NCBI GenBank assembly: GCA_022496805.1
Contig: CM040102.1
Coordinates: 21,359,955-21,423,954, forward strand
Direction: 5' to 3'
DNA length: 64,000 bases
Source of the DNA: Pohlia nutans
Taxonomy: Eukaryota; Streptophyta; Bryopsida; Bryales; Mniaceae
This document shows, piece after piece, positions 1 through 11,215 of this stretch. Both the position numbers and the translations under genes were made by a program. Each line of letters begins with the position of its first letter. Positions within the stretch are counted from its first letter, which is position 1. A model generated the notes under the pieces. The model saw only the letters and a program-made list of their open reading frames with translations, did not search any database and was not told the origin of the DNA.

Positions 1-978
1 TAGACAAGGTTAATATCAGTGGACAATAATGGGCAACTATTTTATTCAATTCCAAATCCAATTATACATTTTGGAATGCCCGATTAAATCCCAAAGTTCT
101 TCGAAGACAATTGTTTACATAATACATAAGATATGAGGGAAATTAGATGATTAAAATGATCCAATACTGCAGAACAAATCGCTCTTGAAAGAGTGGTTCA
201 AAACAACTCTAACTTGTAAGAGGTGGATACCTGAATGCTACATTTAAGTGGTACTTCTGGACGCCAAATTACCTGATATATCTAGGAGAAGCCCTCGTTC
301 GCAAGACAGAACAATATTGTAGTAGCGAACCACGATGAGAAGCACCCACAGAAGACAACTCTGTGCAGGTGCAACCTGAGAAATCTATCCCGCGCGAGCA
401 AAGCAATGCACAACAGAATTAGAAACATTATGTAAAAGCAGCAACCAGTAAACATCGGGCGATCGCCCGATCCTTTAGCGCTTTAGGGATATTGAAACAC
501 CCACTGGCGCCGGCCTGAAGCTTCAGAAAACAATTCATTCTGGAGCAGCATGCAGAGATGATCGGGCGATCGCCCTATCCTTTGACGGAATTCAAATCCA
601 GACACAGAACTGTATCCTCCAGGTTGACAGTACCCAAAGAAAATGCAATTCGTCTAAATCATTGCACATAACATCTCCCAGCGAGGAAAAAAACAAAAAG
701 TTCAATAATATAACATCGCATGGATTTATCGTCGAGATAAAATTACATTCTCCACAATATGTAATACGGTGGGGGTGCAAAAGTAGTGGAGTCCGTAAAA
801 CTAACTTCCGCCAAATAGTAAAATTCAAAATGAAACCACACTAAACCCCGCAAAGTGAACCCAAGTCCACGACATCTCAGCGTGAACGACGCTAGTAGGT
901 TGTCATAAAAATGAATAATGCTCATGGAGGGATCCCCCGATGATGCACCACCCACTTGCACTGTCACGGAAATCCAAT
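1..978. other. Spacer with two palindromes
   Basis: I see no convincing gene here. It holds two members of palindrome family A: a perfect 18-bp copy, atcgggcgatcgcccgat, at 454-471, and a copy with one mismatch at 561-578. They lie downstream of the decayed transposase gene and probably mark the left part of that element. Confidence 0.6.
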
Positions 979-3900
979 TCAGGGATCTGCAATGTTCGCT
1001 CTCGTCAAGTTGTCTAACGCACGAGCTTTATCCCTCTTGGGTATGGTACGTGACTTTGGATTAGCGATCCTAGAGTAAGACGCGTACAAGACAGCAGCAA
1101 CGTCGATCCATTCAGGACGGCGGTCCTCCACAACCCACTTAGCTGACCAGCAATTCTCATACTTCTTAGCCATATCTCGTGCTGCGTTCTGGGGCTCCCA
1201 ATACTGGATAAGGAACTTTCCATATTTATCATCCCCTTCATCCCTACACACTGGAGACACAGCCCTTCCCAGCCATACAGGACACACTACTGGGTTTTCA
1301 GGTCTAAGAAGGACCTACCACAGAGGGGCGATCTGGCGCCAGGGATTAAATCGTTCTATGGGCCGCTCGTTTGCTGGCCCGCAATACGCCTGAGGTTCTT
1401 CGTCCCCAGGAGTCTCGTCGAATGGTAACAAAGTCAAGCGTGGGATGGTGAACGACGACCCTCTCCAATCGTGTATAGGCCAAAAGCCCTCCACAAGGCG
1501 CGCCGGTGTTTGGGGGAGAGGCTTCTGTAGCTCATCAAGGACTCGAGACCAGTATTGCACATAAGATTCGAATGCAGCAGCAAACGTCGAGCACCTTCTC
1601 TGACCACTCTCCCAGTACTCAATGTACTTGCGGATTCCGAGCATCATGAAAGTCCGCTTCTATGTCGCTTTCGCTGTAGACTCTTTTGCCTTCTCCTGAT
1701 TCCCCGTTGCTAATGGAACTTTGCTGCCCCACATGTGCTTGAAAGGGACTGGATTTAACGGACCAGACGGTAGTAATGGGCGTTCGTTGTCGTCCTCTTT
1801 CCAAAGTCGAATTGCTGGCTTGTTTTAGCGGTTGCCACTCGGAATCCACCGCAAATTTCTTCCATCTCATGACCGGCCAGCCGTCAGAGTCAACATAGAA
1901 TTTGAAGAGGTGCATGTCGCCAAGGCCAATTAATCGAGTTGCCCCATCACATTGGTAGCCCTTGATATAGGACTTGAAATCAGCAATCTCCTGCACAAAC
2001 TCTGGCATGAATGACAATTCCTGGGACTGCATGAATGCCTTCATGAGGTCCGCTAGCACAAAAGTATTTGTGTTCTTGAGTGCCTTCGATAGATGGCTGA
2101 AGTACGCATCAATATCTTCATGGCTATGTCCCACTAAAAGAAACCCCACCTGGATTTCCTTGAACACCCCCTTTGCCGTAAGCAATGATAGTAAGGCCAT
2201 CAGGAACTGGTTCTTGTTGTCCTTCGCGGAATTATCTAACTGAAGATACAAGTTCGGAGGAAGCCAGGATCGGCCAGTACATTTGCTTGGATCCATCACC
2301 GTCAAAGCATCGATGCACCTGGACTTTCCGCGTAACAATGCTTCAAACAGAGAATTAGCTGGGGGATGGGGAAAAAGCGCCCGTGATTCTCGGAGAGGTG
2401 GCTCTAAAAGCTGCCTGAATAATCTTGCAAGCGAAGAGATGGTGGTATTGGAATCGCATGGCTAGCAATCGGGTGAGTAATGCGCGTACGTGCCGTCGCA
2501 GTGGCCATGAGCAACCATTCCAGTAACGTTCATGGGAAGCTGGCCCAAGCCGGAGGTTGCCTTTGTTGTAGTCCGCATCCTTGGAAGAGCTGTCTTGGCT
2601 GTATCCATTTTGTCGTGAAATATGCAAAGAAATTCCTGGGGATTTTGCTTGATTCTTCTCGCCAAGTAGCATAGAATCGACGGCATGATGCCTGATGATT
2701 CAAATGCGAAGTTCGTTGTTTCAGAAATGAAACATACTCGGGGCTGCCCTTCGGACACCTTAGAAGAAACTGCTGAAGTGTGTCACACTCGGTACATTTG
2801 GCAAAACTGCTTCCAACAGGTTTGATAGCAACGTTGTTGAACATCCCTTTCTTGATCCGGCTAATGGCAGACTGACTGACCGGCGAAAGGCCGTAAGACA
2901 CGTTTGTCTGTGTGTGATCAAAGTGTATAAGTTAGCTAACAAAACAAATGAATGGCAATTACAGTAATCAGGGACACAATTCTATGGAAGCATTGGGGGA
3001 TCCCTCAATGCAGAGAAAAGAAGCACAAGAGACGCACCTCATTTGCATCAGCGTGGACTCGAGTCCAATTGTTTCCAGACGGAAGGTACTTCAAGGTATC
3101 CATTCGCCTATGCTTTCCTGTTCCACGCATCTGGTCAGGCATTTGATCAGCGTTCTCAGCCACGTTCGCAGCAATTGTGCCCATGGCCTGAACTGTCCCA
3201 ATCCGGGGCCGCTTGCAACCTTTATTTCCATGCTGACCAGAAAGTACGCCTTCATTGTACTTCTCCATATACGAATGGAATGTGGACTTGGCAATACCAT
3301 GAATTTTATACCAAGCTGTTGCGCAAACCTCACTTCCCATAAGTGTAATATACTTAACTCTCATCCCCTCCTTTGCGTGCATCTGTCCTCCAGCGGCGAT
3401 GGCATACTCACGACGATCTTCATAACTCTTCAGATAGAACAACTGTCTGACAGAGCGACTATCAGCCCAAGGGAATACCTGGCAGCATCGTAAACTGCAA
3501 CACTTCTTAGCGCTGACCAGTCTAATCTCAGCCTCTTCCGTCTTCTTGGTATATAGGGATACCTTGGGATCTTCACAGCGCTTCCTGTTGAGAAATCAAT
3601 AAGGAGCTTTTCGAACTCCTCCAAGATATGCGTCAGAGTTGACAACTTCAGGAAGTGAAGCAAAGTGAAGAAGAGTGGCATTGAGACTGCGACCACCGAA
3701 AGCGAAAAAACATTCTGAAATTGGCCACTTCTGATGCGTCATGATCGTCATTACGTCACCGTCCATTACTTGAAGGACAGTGACCCCAACAAACCCATCG
3801 CCCAAAGTATTGTCCTGGAAATGATCCGTCGGAAAGCAGCAATTGATTCTTCCCGACGCAATTGATTCTTCCCGACCTCATCGATATCGGGATATAGGAG
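979..3900 (-). pseudogene. Decayed DUF7869-type (DDE-like) transposase gene, copy 1
   Basis: A chain of minus-strand reading-frame pieces matches, in order, the better preserved copy at 22.6-25.6 kb. The pieces are: an N-terminal segment (about 3805-3650) with GDGFVGVTVLQVMD against KDYVGIVVCEVLD; a Cys-rich segment (about 3560-3430); the exon 3442-3038 ending at a gag|GTGCGT donor; an intron of about 120 bp; an exon from about 2915 with a CTECD knuckle; then HDKMD (about 2620), QLDN and GHSHEDID (2250-2080). Those three acidic motifs are candidate catalytic residues of an RNase H-like DDE/D fold, and the DUF7869 label comes from memory of this motif set. Breaks: frame changes near 3600, near 2640 (between PRNF and LCIFHD) and near 1650, and an in-frame TAG at 2462-2464. 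The last frame ends in TGA at 979-981. It is almost certainly inactive. The flanking palindromes are family A. Confidence 0.7.
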
Positions 3901-3989
3901 TGTGACGTCCATCCCATTGCGGAGCTGAATTCCGCATGCAGACCTGGCGTTCAGAATTCGAGCCGCTCCCAGAGGCCATGCCTCGGCGT

Positions 3990-4645
3990 CAGAAGTTATC
4001 GGGGGATCGCCCGATAGTGATTTCCTACTTGCGGCGTGGAGGTATATCGGGGGATCGCCCGATGCTTGTGTGCAACAAGGGGTCGTATGCAGGACGGGGG
4101 GATCTCCCGATGCTGCTACGTAACCTACGGCGCTGAGTTGTATCGGGGGATCGCCCGATGTTGGTCTGTAACCCGCAGGGCTCAGGTGTGACGAGGGATC
4201 ACCCGATGCAGATATGCAACCCGTAGTCCAGAGTAGGATCGGGGGGTCGAACAATGGTGGTCGGCAGACAAAGGATCCCAGGTGTATGGGGTATCGCCCG
4301 ATACAAGTCTTGAACACGAAGTGCTACGGTGTATGGGGGGATCGCCCGATAATGGTCTCCAGCCTGACGTCCTGTTCTGCAGCTGCCTCAATAACTAATT
4401 TGTGGATGGGGGGATCTCCCGATGCTAATCTGCAAGCTTTACTTCTGACTTGCATCAGGGGGTCCCCCGATGTTCAGGTTGGTCGTGCTACACTTCCTGC
4501 ACATAGTGTATGGGGCGGTCGCCCGATGTCTTAGTACGGAAACAATACCACCTCAACTTGGTGAATCGGGGGATCGCCCGATGTATCACTACTACAAGTA
4601 TTCCTAGTCTGAGAGTTATCATCGGGCGATCCCCCGATGATATGA
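3990..4645. repeat. Array of about 13 family-A palindromes upstream of transposase copy 1
   Basis: About thirteen imperfect to perfect copies of at(c/g)ggggatcgcccgat begin near 3998, 4046, 4095, 4142, 4192, 4229, 4289, 4336, 4408, 4456, 4511, 4566 and 4621, so they are spaced roughly 37-72 bp apart. The intervening sequence is mostly unique. The array lies immediately 5' of the minus-strand transposase remnant, the position expected of subterminal transposase-binding repeats in plant DNA transposons. ORFs running through it (for example minus 4317-3766) are products of the repeat, seen as recurring SGDPPI peptides. Confidence 0.85.
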
Positions 4646-5161
4646 TCTCGGGATGGCATCCGTACATGTCCACGTCATCACAGCTCTATAATTTTGACAT
4701 CGCAAACTCTTGATTCATACAACCGCTTGGACGAACGACACAATTCAATGTTGATTGAATGGTTCAGAGACTACTATTTCTAAATAGATGAGGATGTATT
4801 ATGATTCCATGAATCCTATCATAATAATCCAAGCTGTTGGATATATAGGGCTACAATTACTTGAACAGTATTGGAGTTTTACTAGCGCTCAATGTTGACA
4901 ATTCTGCTATGAATCCTGGAGCTGGAAAAATTCTTGCTATACTACTGCTACATAAATTTCTGCCATACTGAAACTGCATAATTATTAAACTGAATGTTTT
5001 TACATGTCAGTGAAGACAATGGTACTCATGAATTGCCCGATACATGCTACGGTAAACAGCTATCACATTTCTTAAGCGGTGCGGTTGAAACAATTTAGAT
5101 TTCACTAACTCAAGAATATATAATGCGATTCAGAGAGTGACTTTCACCTCGTTATATCAGA

Positions 5162-5386
5162 ATGTGGGGTGAACGCTTCCAAACTCAGCAGCAACAGCAG
5201 GAACAACAGCAACAGCAGCAGTAGCAGCAGCAACAGCTGCAACTCCACCAACAGCAGCAATAGCAACAACAGCAGCAACAGCAACAAACGACGATGGTGG
5301 CAACGGAACGAAATTGGATGAGCGATTATCACTGGAAACTTGACTGTGAAAGTGAAGTGAATCAAGAAGACAACCTGAAGTTTTGA
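5162..5386 (+). CDS. Short poly-Gln ORF with two internal TAG codons
   Basis: The ATG at 5162 opens a 75-codon frame: MWGERFQT, then a Gln run, then TTMVATERNWMSDYHW and an acidic tail ending in TGA at 5384-5386. Inside the Gln run, codons 21 (5222-5224) and 34 (5261-5263) are TAG where all neighbours are CAG or CAA. If TAG is read as Gln this is one continuous small ORF. Otherwise it is a decayed CAG-repeat exon or a plain simple repeat. No function is recognised. The reverse-strand frame (poly-Leu) is a shadow. Confidence 0.35.
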
Positions 5387-6120
5387 AGAAGTGATGAGAA
5401 ATTTAGCGGGAGAGAGTGTGATTTTTATATTCATTTCCGCTTTTAAAAAAAGAAGGGAGCCGTATCTAATGGCTAGGACATTGGGAGATAAATTAAATAA
5501 GCATATTTACTAGACATGGGAGTCGCCGTCAAACGCACTTCGGTTTAGTTCATGAGTGTCATGTACGAGTACTAGTACCATGGCTCATATTTCAACTCCA
5601 GCCTCATAGTCATTGCACCTAGGTAGTAGTCTCCTTTGCAAGGATAATTCAGAAACGGAGGGTAATTCTGAAATGGACCGAGGGACATTCTGTAAAGTGC
5701 ATTGTATGCCTTTTCTAATACTTGATTGTGTATGAGAGTACTAAATTTCCTGAGGTTCGCGACTTGCCGAATGAATATTTCTTGATTTTGGTAAAATTAT
5801 GTTCACCTCTCAAAACCTGATTTTCTCAATATGGAGGTTTTAGGGTAAAAATGAGTAAAAATGATCTTAATCGCAAAAAAATGAGTAAAAACGACCTTAA
5901 ATAGCTTAGAAATAACAAAATATTTCAAAAACTAATTTATCCTATTTTTGTTTTTCTGTCTTCAGAATGTTTTAATTCTTAAGTTTTTTAATTTTAAGAA
6001 TTATTTTAGGTCGAACCTGCTTTGGTACTACGGTAGTGTATGTTATGAACTGTATGACCATTTTGCAGGGTGTAAGTAAAGTAGATCTAATTCAAAATTC
6101 AGGACTCCTGAATTTGGGGT
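5387..6120. other. AT-rich spacer
   Basis: No gene is visible. Homopolymer-rich, low-complexity AT sequence. Confidence 0.5.
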
Positions 6121-6124
6121 ATTT

Positions 6125-6232
6125 GAAGTGGAATTTAGGGTTTGGGGTTTAGGGTTTAGGGTTTGGGGTTTAGGGTTTAGGGTTTAGGGTTTCGGGTTTC
6201 GGGTTTCGGGTTTCGGGTTTCGGGTTTCGGAT
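6125..6232 (+). repeat. Interstitial telomere-like array
   Basis: A run of TTTAGGG units with TTTGGGG and, toward the 3' side, consecutive TTTCGGG variants. This is the plant/green-algal telomere motif, present internally and degenerate, so it is a fossil or inserted array and not a chromosome end. Confidence 0.85.
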
Positions 6233-6857
6233 TTAGGAGAAGTTAGGACCTTTGAAAATTAATCTAAGAACTTACAACATGACATTGCCAAGGAACATGC
6301 GAATTGCTTGAATTTCCTTTGGTTACATGCAAATCGCTACAAATTTCTCTAAGGATGCATAAGGATGAATTTGATAGCTTGAGGTGCTTTGCATCGCAAT
6401 GAGGCTTCCAAGAAGGAGGTGATTGATATTTCTTAGCTTACGCAAATTATGATGATTTGTTATTTAAGGATCATTCGACATGATTGTCAATCATGATATC
6501 TATATCAATTATGAGTATCATGTTTGATAAATTATTATTTTCTAAATTGAATCATGACATAAATGGAATATTCCACAATTAATATGTATGAATTTTCGCT
6601 GCTAAAAATATTTCACAATTATAAATAGCAGGGATATAATTTCACAATTATAAATGGAATATTCGCTTTAGTTAATTCCATAATATTTAATTAATAAATG
6701 GAATATTTGCTTTATTGAACATAACTGGAATATTCCACAATTAATACGATCCTTTGAAATGAATCATGACATAAATGAAATATTTCACGACCCTAAATTG
6801 AATATTCCACAATTAATATATATGAATTCCACAATAATTAATATTCACTCCATGACA

Positions 6858-8912
6858 TGAAAGACTTCATTTATTTAGTGAATGATTCTAGTAAGAATGT
6901 TCATTATATCTACAGTCATCTTACAAGAAAGTTGTGTTTTCAATTTTTGCATGGCAAATTTAAGCTATACTGACAAGTTTGCTTAAAAGCAACAACATCA
7001 TTCAATGGTCCAAGCTATATGCAACTTGTGGACTCAATTATTGCCCCTAGATTCATACATAATTGTGCAATCATCATCCATAATTTATGTCATGATTCAT
7101 GAAACTCATCACTCATGTAAAATTATCATGACAGATACTCATCATTCTTATATAGTCTACTTATATCCAATTTTTCATGAAACAACTTCTGACTACATAC
7201 TTCCAATGCCGTTTTAATTGAATGTTCATCATATCTACTGTCAACTTATAACAGAATTGTGTTTTTAATTCTTGCATGACAACTTTAAGCAATAGTGACA
7301 AGTTTGCTTAAAAGCAACAACAACATCCAAAGGTTCAAACTATCTGCAACTTGTGGACCCAATTATTGCCCCTAGATTCATACATAATTGTGCAATCATC
7401 ATCAATAATTTATGTCAAGGTCCGGGTCTGATCAAGGTACCCCTTCCCGGACTGTCCGGAGTTTAATTAGAGGAATGTCCATTTAGTAATGAATAAATTA
7501 TTGGAAAATTACAAAAATTACATGGTATTATAGATGGCATGTTGGTACACAATAATCATGTGCTATGTAGGTTAAATTCAAAAATTGAATTTTTTCCTAA
7601 TTTATCATGTCTAGCACCTGCTCACATTATAGTAGCGAAAGGACTGTGTATTTAAGGTTTTTTACTAATTAGAACAAATAATCATGCACTTTATTAAGTT
7701 TATATTTAAGCATATCATATAGTTTTAAGACAAATTGATGCATGATTTATCTAGTTCTGGAAAAAGGGCTCAAATATGGACTGTCTAATTCTGGAGAAGA
7801 CAAAGTTTACTTACTATGCAAAGAGCATTGTATGTGTTGAACACTATATATGGAACATAATGGAACACATTGGAGGATCCTCCGTAGGCGGAAAGTATGC
7901 GGTGATCTATCGGTTTAGGGTCCTCTATTGGCCAAAATCCTTCTGGATCCTCTATTGGAAATTTTCGCTGATTTCTGGACTTTGTGAATTCTGTAGTAGG
8001 GTCATTCCGGAAATAGATAAATCATGCATAAAGATATGGTGAAATCATAGTCTTTTTGGATTGTTTAAAAATATTAGACAATTTTGAATGTTCTCATAAA
8101 TAAGGAAATATAGTAAAATATCAAATTAAGAGTTAAAATTAAACATAGATATGACTAAAACGTTGTTTTAGCTAAATTTCTTGTATATGAACTACTTCAC
8201 TATAAATTGATATTCCGGATTGTTCCTTTTGTCTCAAATTCGGAATTAAGACAGTTCCGGATTTGAGACAATGAAAACTAAATAAAGGAACAATCCGGAA
8301 TGTATAAATTGTTCTATTTTTCTTGCTCAATACTATTTTGGATGGAGTATTACAACTTTCTCATGAATCTATCATTGAATTCATGTGAATTGAAATTGTG
8401 TAATTTCTAGCACACATTAAGTGAATTATAAAGTGACAGTGTTTTAGTGAGACAGTCCTTTTTGGAACCCATATCAGACCCGGACCCGTCATGATTCATG
8501 CAACTCATCGTTCATGTATATCATGACAGATACTCATCATTCATGTATAGCATCAAGACATCTCTTAGAAATAAATAAACTATAATGAAGAATAAATTGA
8601 GTGAGAGGAATCATTGGAAATTGCCATAACAATCAAACTCTGAAATTGGAAAGTGTTACTCACGTAGAGAAGGACTCTTTTGGATTCAAAGCTCGATGAT
8701 GCAGCTTCAAGTACCACAAGTTGCAAATAGCTTGAACCTTTGGATGATGTTGTTGCTTTCAAGCAAACTTCTCAGTTTTGCTTAAATTTGCCATCCAAAA
8801 CTTGAAAACACAACTTTGTTAAACATAACTTTGTTAAACACAACTTTGTTGTTGTAGATATTAATAATGAACATTCTAGAACCATGATTATTCAATGAAG
8901 TCTTTCATGATT
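6858..8912. mobile_element. Foldback element with long inverted arms
   Basis: The left part (about 6858-7030), starting catgacatgaaagacttcat, recurs in reverse complement at about 8912-8700. Shared blocks include gaatgttcatta, atggcaaatttaagc and agcaacaacatcat. The left side is also directly duplicated, with 6896-7160 matching 7219-7417 plus 8488-8570. The structure is therefore a roughly 2-kb inverted-repeat element with an internal tandem duplication, later split by a second insertion. No coding capacity was seen. Confidence 0.65.
7418..8487. mobile_element. Nested 1.07-kb inverted-repeat transposon (non-autonomous) with empty-site paralogue
   Basis: The ends are exact inverted repeats: ggtccgggtctgat at 7419-7432 and atcagacccggacc at 8473-8486. 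GTCA flanks both sides (7414-7417 and 8488-8491). The direct duplicate of the flanking sequence at 7079-7100 reads straight through with a single gtca (7089-7092), which gives the pre-insertion allele and indicates a 4-bp target duplication. Near the middle is a smaller inverted pair (attccggattgttcctt and its complement, about 8210-8300). There is no transposase ORF. The superfamily is not assigned from a 4-bp duplication alone. Confidence 0.8.
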
Positions 8913-10779
8913 GTTAAGGAGTGTTAGTCGATAGACCGATAGACCGACTAAGTAACTAAATTAATACTGCCCCAAAAATCTAATATCTAAATGTATACAT
9001 TTTAAAAACTAATTTCAAGTTGTAACATTTTATAAGACTATATTTTATTCAACCTTAAGACTCAGTTTTATGCAATTGTCTATTTTTTCAAAAACTCTCA
9101 ATAATTGGCAACACGTGCTACTTGAATCAGAAACTTGAGAGCGATATTTGAATTTTAAAATGTGTAGAAAATATTTTAAAGTACCATGAGGTGTACACGG
9201 TGACGGTACAAAGTAGTGGGATGCAAACTTATTATCGAGATAGATAGCGGTTTAGACCGTCACCTATCACCGAGCCATGCGTTAATTTTGTGATAAGTAA
9301 AATAATTCAATTTGTCAAACTTACTAAATAATAGTTTTAGGTTACGTTTTTACTAGGTTAATTTACCATGGTTTGTAGTAAATAAGTTAATAGTAAATAC
9401 GTAAATAGTAAATACGTATGTACTACCGTAATTATTTAATACGTTTAATTTGGAAAATTATAAACGAAAAGGTGACTTGACGGCCTCCACGTGGCCGCAC
9501 CTCAGTGGTGGATTCTGGCGGCTTCGAGGCCGAGTGAAGTTGACATGGCGGTGATTTGACATGTGCAAATGATGAAAAAGATGGCGGCGTACCTAGCGAC
9601 TGACCCCTCTCGAGTTCGAGCAAGGGCTCGTGCAATCTGAGCCCTTCGTTGTGATGGACGGCCACGATCAAGATAATCGGACCGGGTTCAACGAAGTCAG
9701 AACGGGACACTGACCCTGTTTGAGCAGCTCGCTCACCATACCTGCGGCGCTACTCTACAGTACTCTAACACTCTGGATTCATTTAGTAAAGTCAGAAATC
9801 TAATGAGTCAAACATGTATGTGGAATTGACATGTGGAATTCTGGGTGGTCCAAGCATATTAAGGACCCCAAGGTATTATTTATATATTTGCATACTTGAA
9901 CTATCACATGATTTTATGATCTATAATATTCCATAAATTGTCATCAATATTAGAGAGGTATGACAATAATTTCAATATAGTTAGATGATATTTTAAACAT
10001 TTACAACATTTATCATCATTATATTAATAAGTTCTAGACTTTAGGTAAACAATGTTTATTATCTGATTTGCCACCCAACCATGACATCTTGTTCAATAAA
10101 CAATCGTATATCCTTAACCCACCAAGCCACACATATAGTCTTCGTATCGTCTGTTTACATTCTAAGAATAAGGTGGTTACCCCATTCCCAACTGGCTCCT
10201 AATGTCAACAGCTAGGGGCATTATCCGCAATCAATGCTGGACTGGTGTTGGTTGTAGCATGAGTTACAGTTGGTAATGGGATCTCTCTTGTTGGTTTTAG
10301 TATATGTAAGTGTGGTTATAGGTTTGTTGTTGTTGGTTCAAGCATCTTTAGTGTGTGCAATACATTCTCCTTTAGACAGAAAGAGGTGTACCTATATGAC
10401 GTGAATGGGATGCGTCATACTTCAACTTCGAAAATTTGTAACTAATTCATTCTTCATTAAAAAATTATGTTTGAACTTGTGTTGGAATCTATTTCTTCTT
10501 GCCTACCTCTAAAAAATAATAATACTAAATAATATCAATGCTTCATATGCGTATTTATTATTCAGTTGGGAACCACCTTATGTACAGACTAACTAGACTA
10601 GTATTTTGGTGTTCTAACTAACTTGAAGTCATAGACTCTTAGTCTATCACTTCCCTCATAAGTAGCTTAATTACCTCATAAGTAGCTTAATTACCTCATA
10701 AGTAGCTTAATTACCTCATAAGCAGCTTAATTACTTTAAATGATTGAATTTTGAACTCATGGGATCGAGAGGGGCTGGT
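8913..10779. other. Spacer with GC-rich patch and 20-bp minisatellite
   Basis: Mostly AT-rich. A GC-rich patch at about 9470-9730 has a 92-codon minus-strand frame with no recognisable domain, so I do not call it a gene. At 10654-10734 there are four tandem copies of cctcataagtagcttaatta (20 bp), the last with one substitution. Confidence 0.5.
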
Positions 10780-11215
10780 GACGAGGGGCGGCGTACGTAC
10801 AGCCTTTCCCGCGCTCCCTCACTCTCACCATCCTCCTCCAGTTTCCTCAAAACTTGTGCCTTGAGCTTTTGCTGCGTGATAGCGGGAGCTTGTTTAGGGT
10901 TTGATTAGCTTGTTTAGCGCTTGAATTTCAGTTGTATTGGTTGCGGTTGAAGTCGCGCTGCTGTTGGTGATGGTCGCTTGCTGCTGCTGCTGTTGAAGGC
11001 TCTGTTTTGCACCCCAGAAGGTAAGTCTGTAGTTCTAGGGTTTTGGAATTCTGATCTGTGGTTTCTTCTTGGGTTTGGATTCTGCTCTCACGCACGTGCT
11101 CTCTCACGCACGCGCTCTCTCACGCACGCTTGTTACCTCTCACACACGCATCAAACCTAATTTCTGTCATTAAGATTCCGTTGAATGCGCAATGCCGATC
11201 ATTCTTCAGTTAGCA
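10780..11215 (+). promoter_or_regulatory. Putative promoter, leader and 5'UTR intron of the ParB-like/HAD gene
   Basis: The composition changes abruptly to a C/T-rich leader (ccctcactctcaccatcctcctcc), typical of plant 5'UTRs. A strong donor, cagaag|GTAAGT, follows at about 11021, then a pyrimidine-rich stretch and an acceptor, cagttag|CA, just before the ATG at 11216. This fits a leader exon plus 5'UTR intron. It is inferred from sequence only. Confidence 0.45.

Noticed and set aside
3766..4534. ORFs with repeated SGDPPI / IGRSPD peptides
   Set aside because: These are translations of the family-A palindrome array in several frames; not genes.
454..4640. Cyanobacterial HIP1 (gcgatcgc) signature
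   Set aside because: The octamer occurs only as the core of longer palindromes, is absent from most of the window, and the genes are spliced.
5144..5434. Poly-Leu minus ORF
   Set aside because: Reverse complement of the CAG/CAA repeat.
9432..9710. GC-rich 92-codon minus ORF
   Set aside because: No domain, no splice context; the composition patch alone is not enough.
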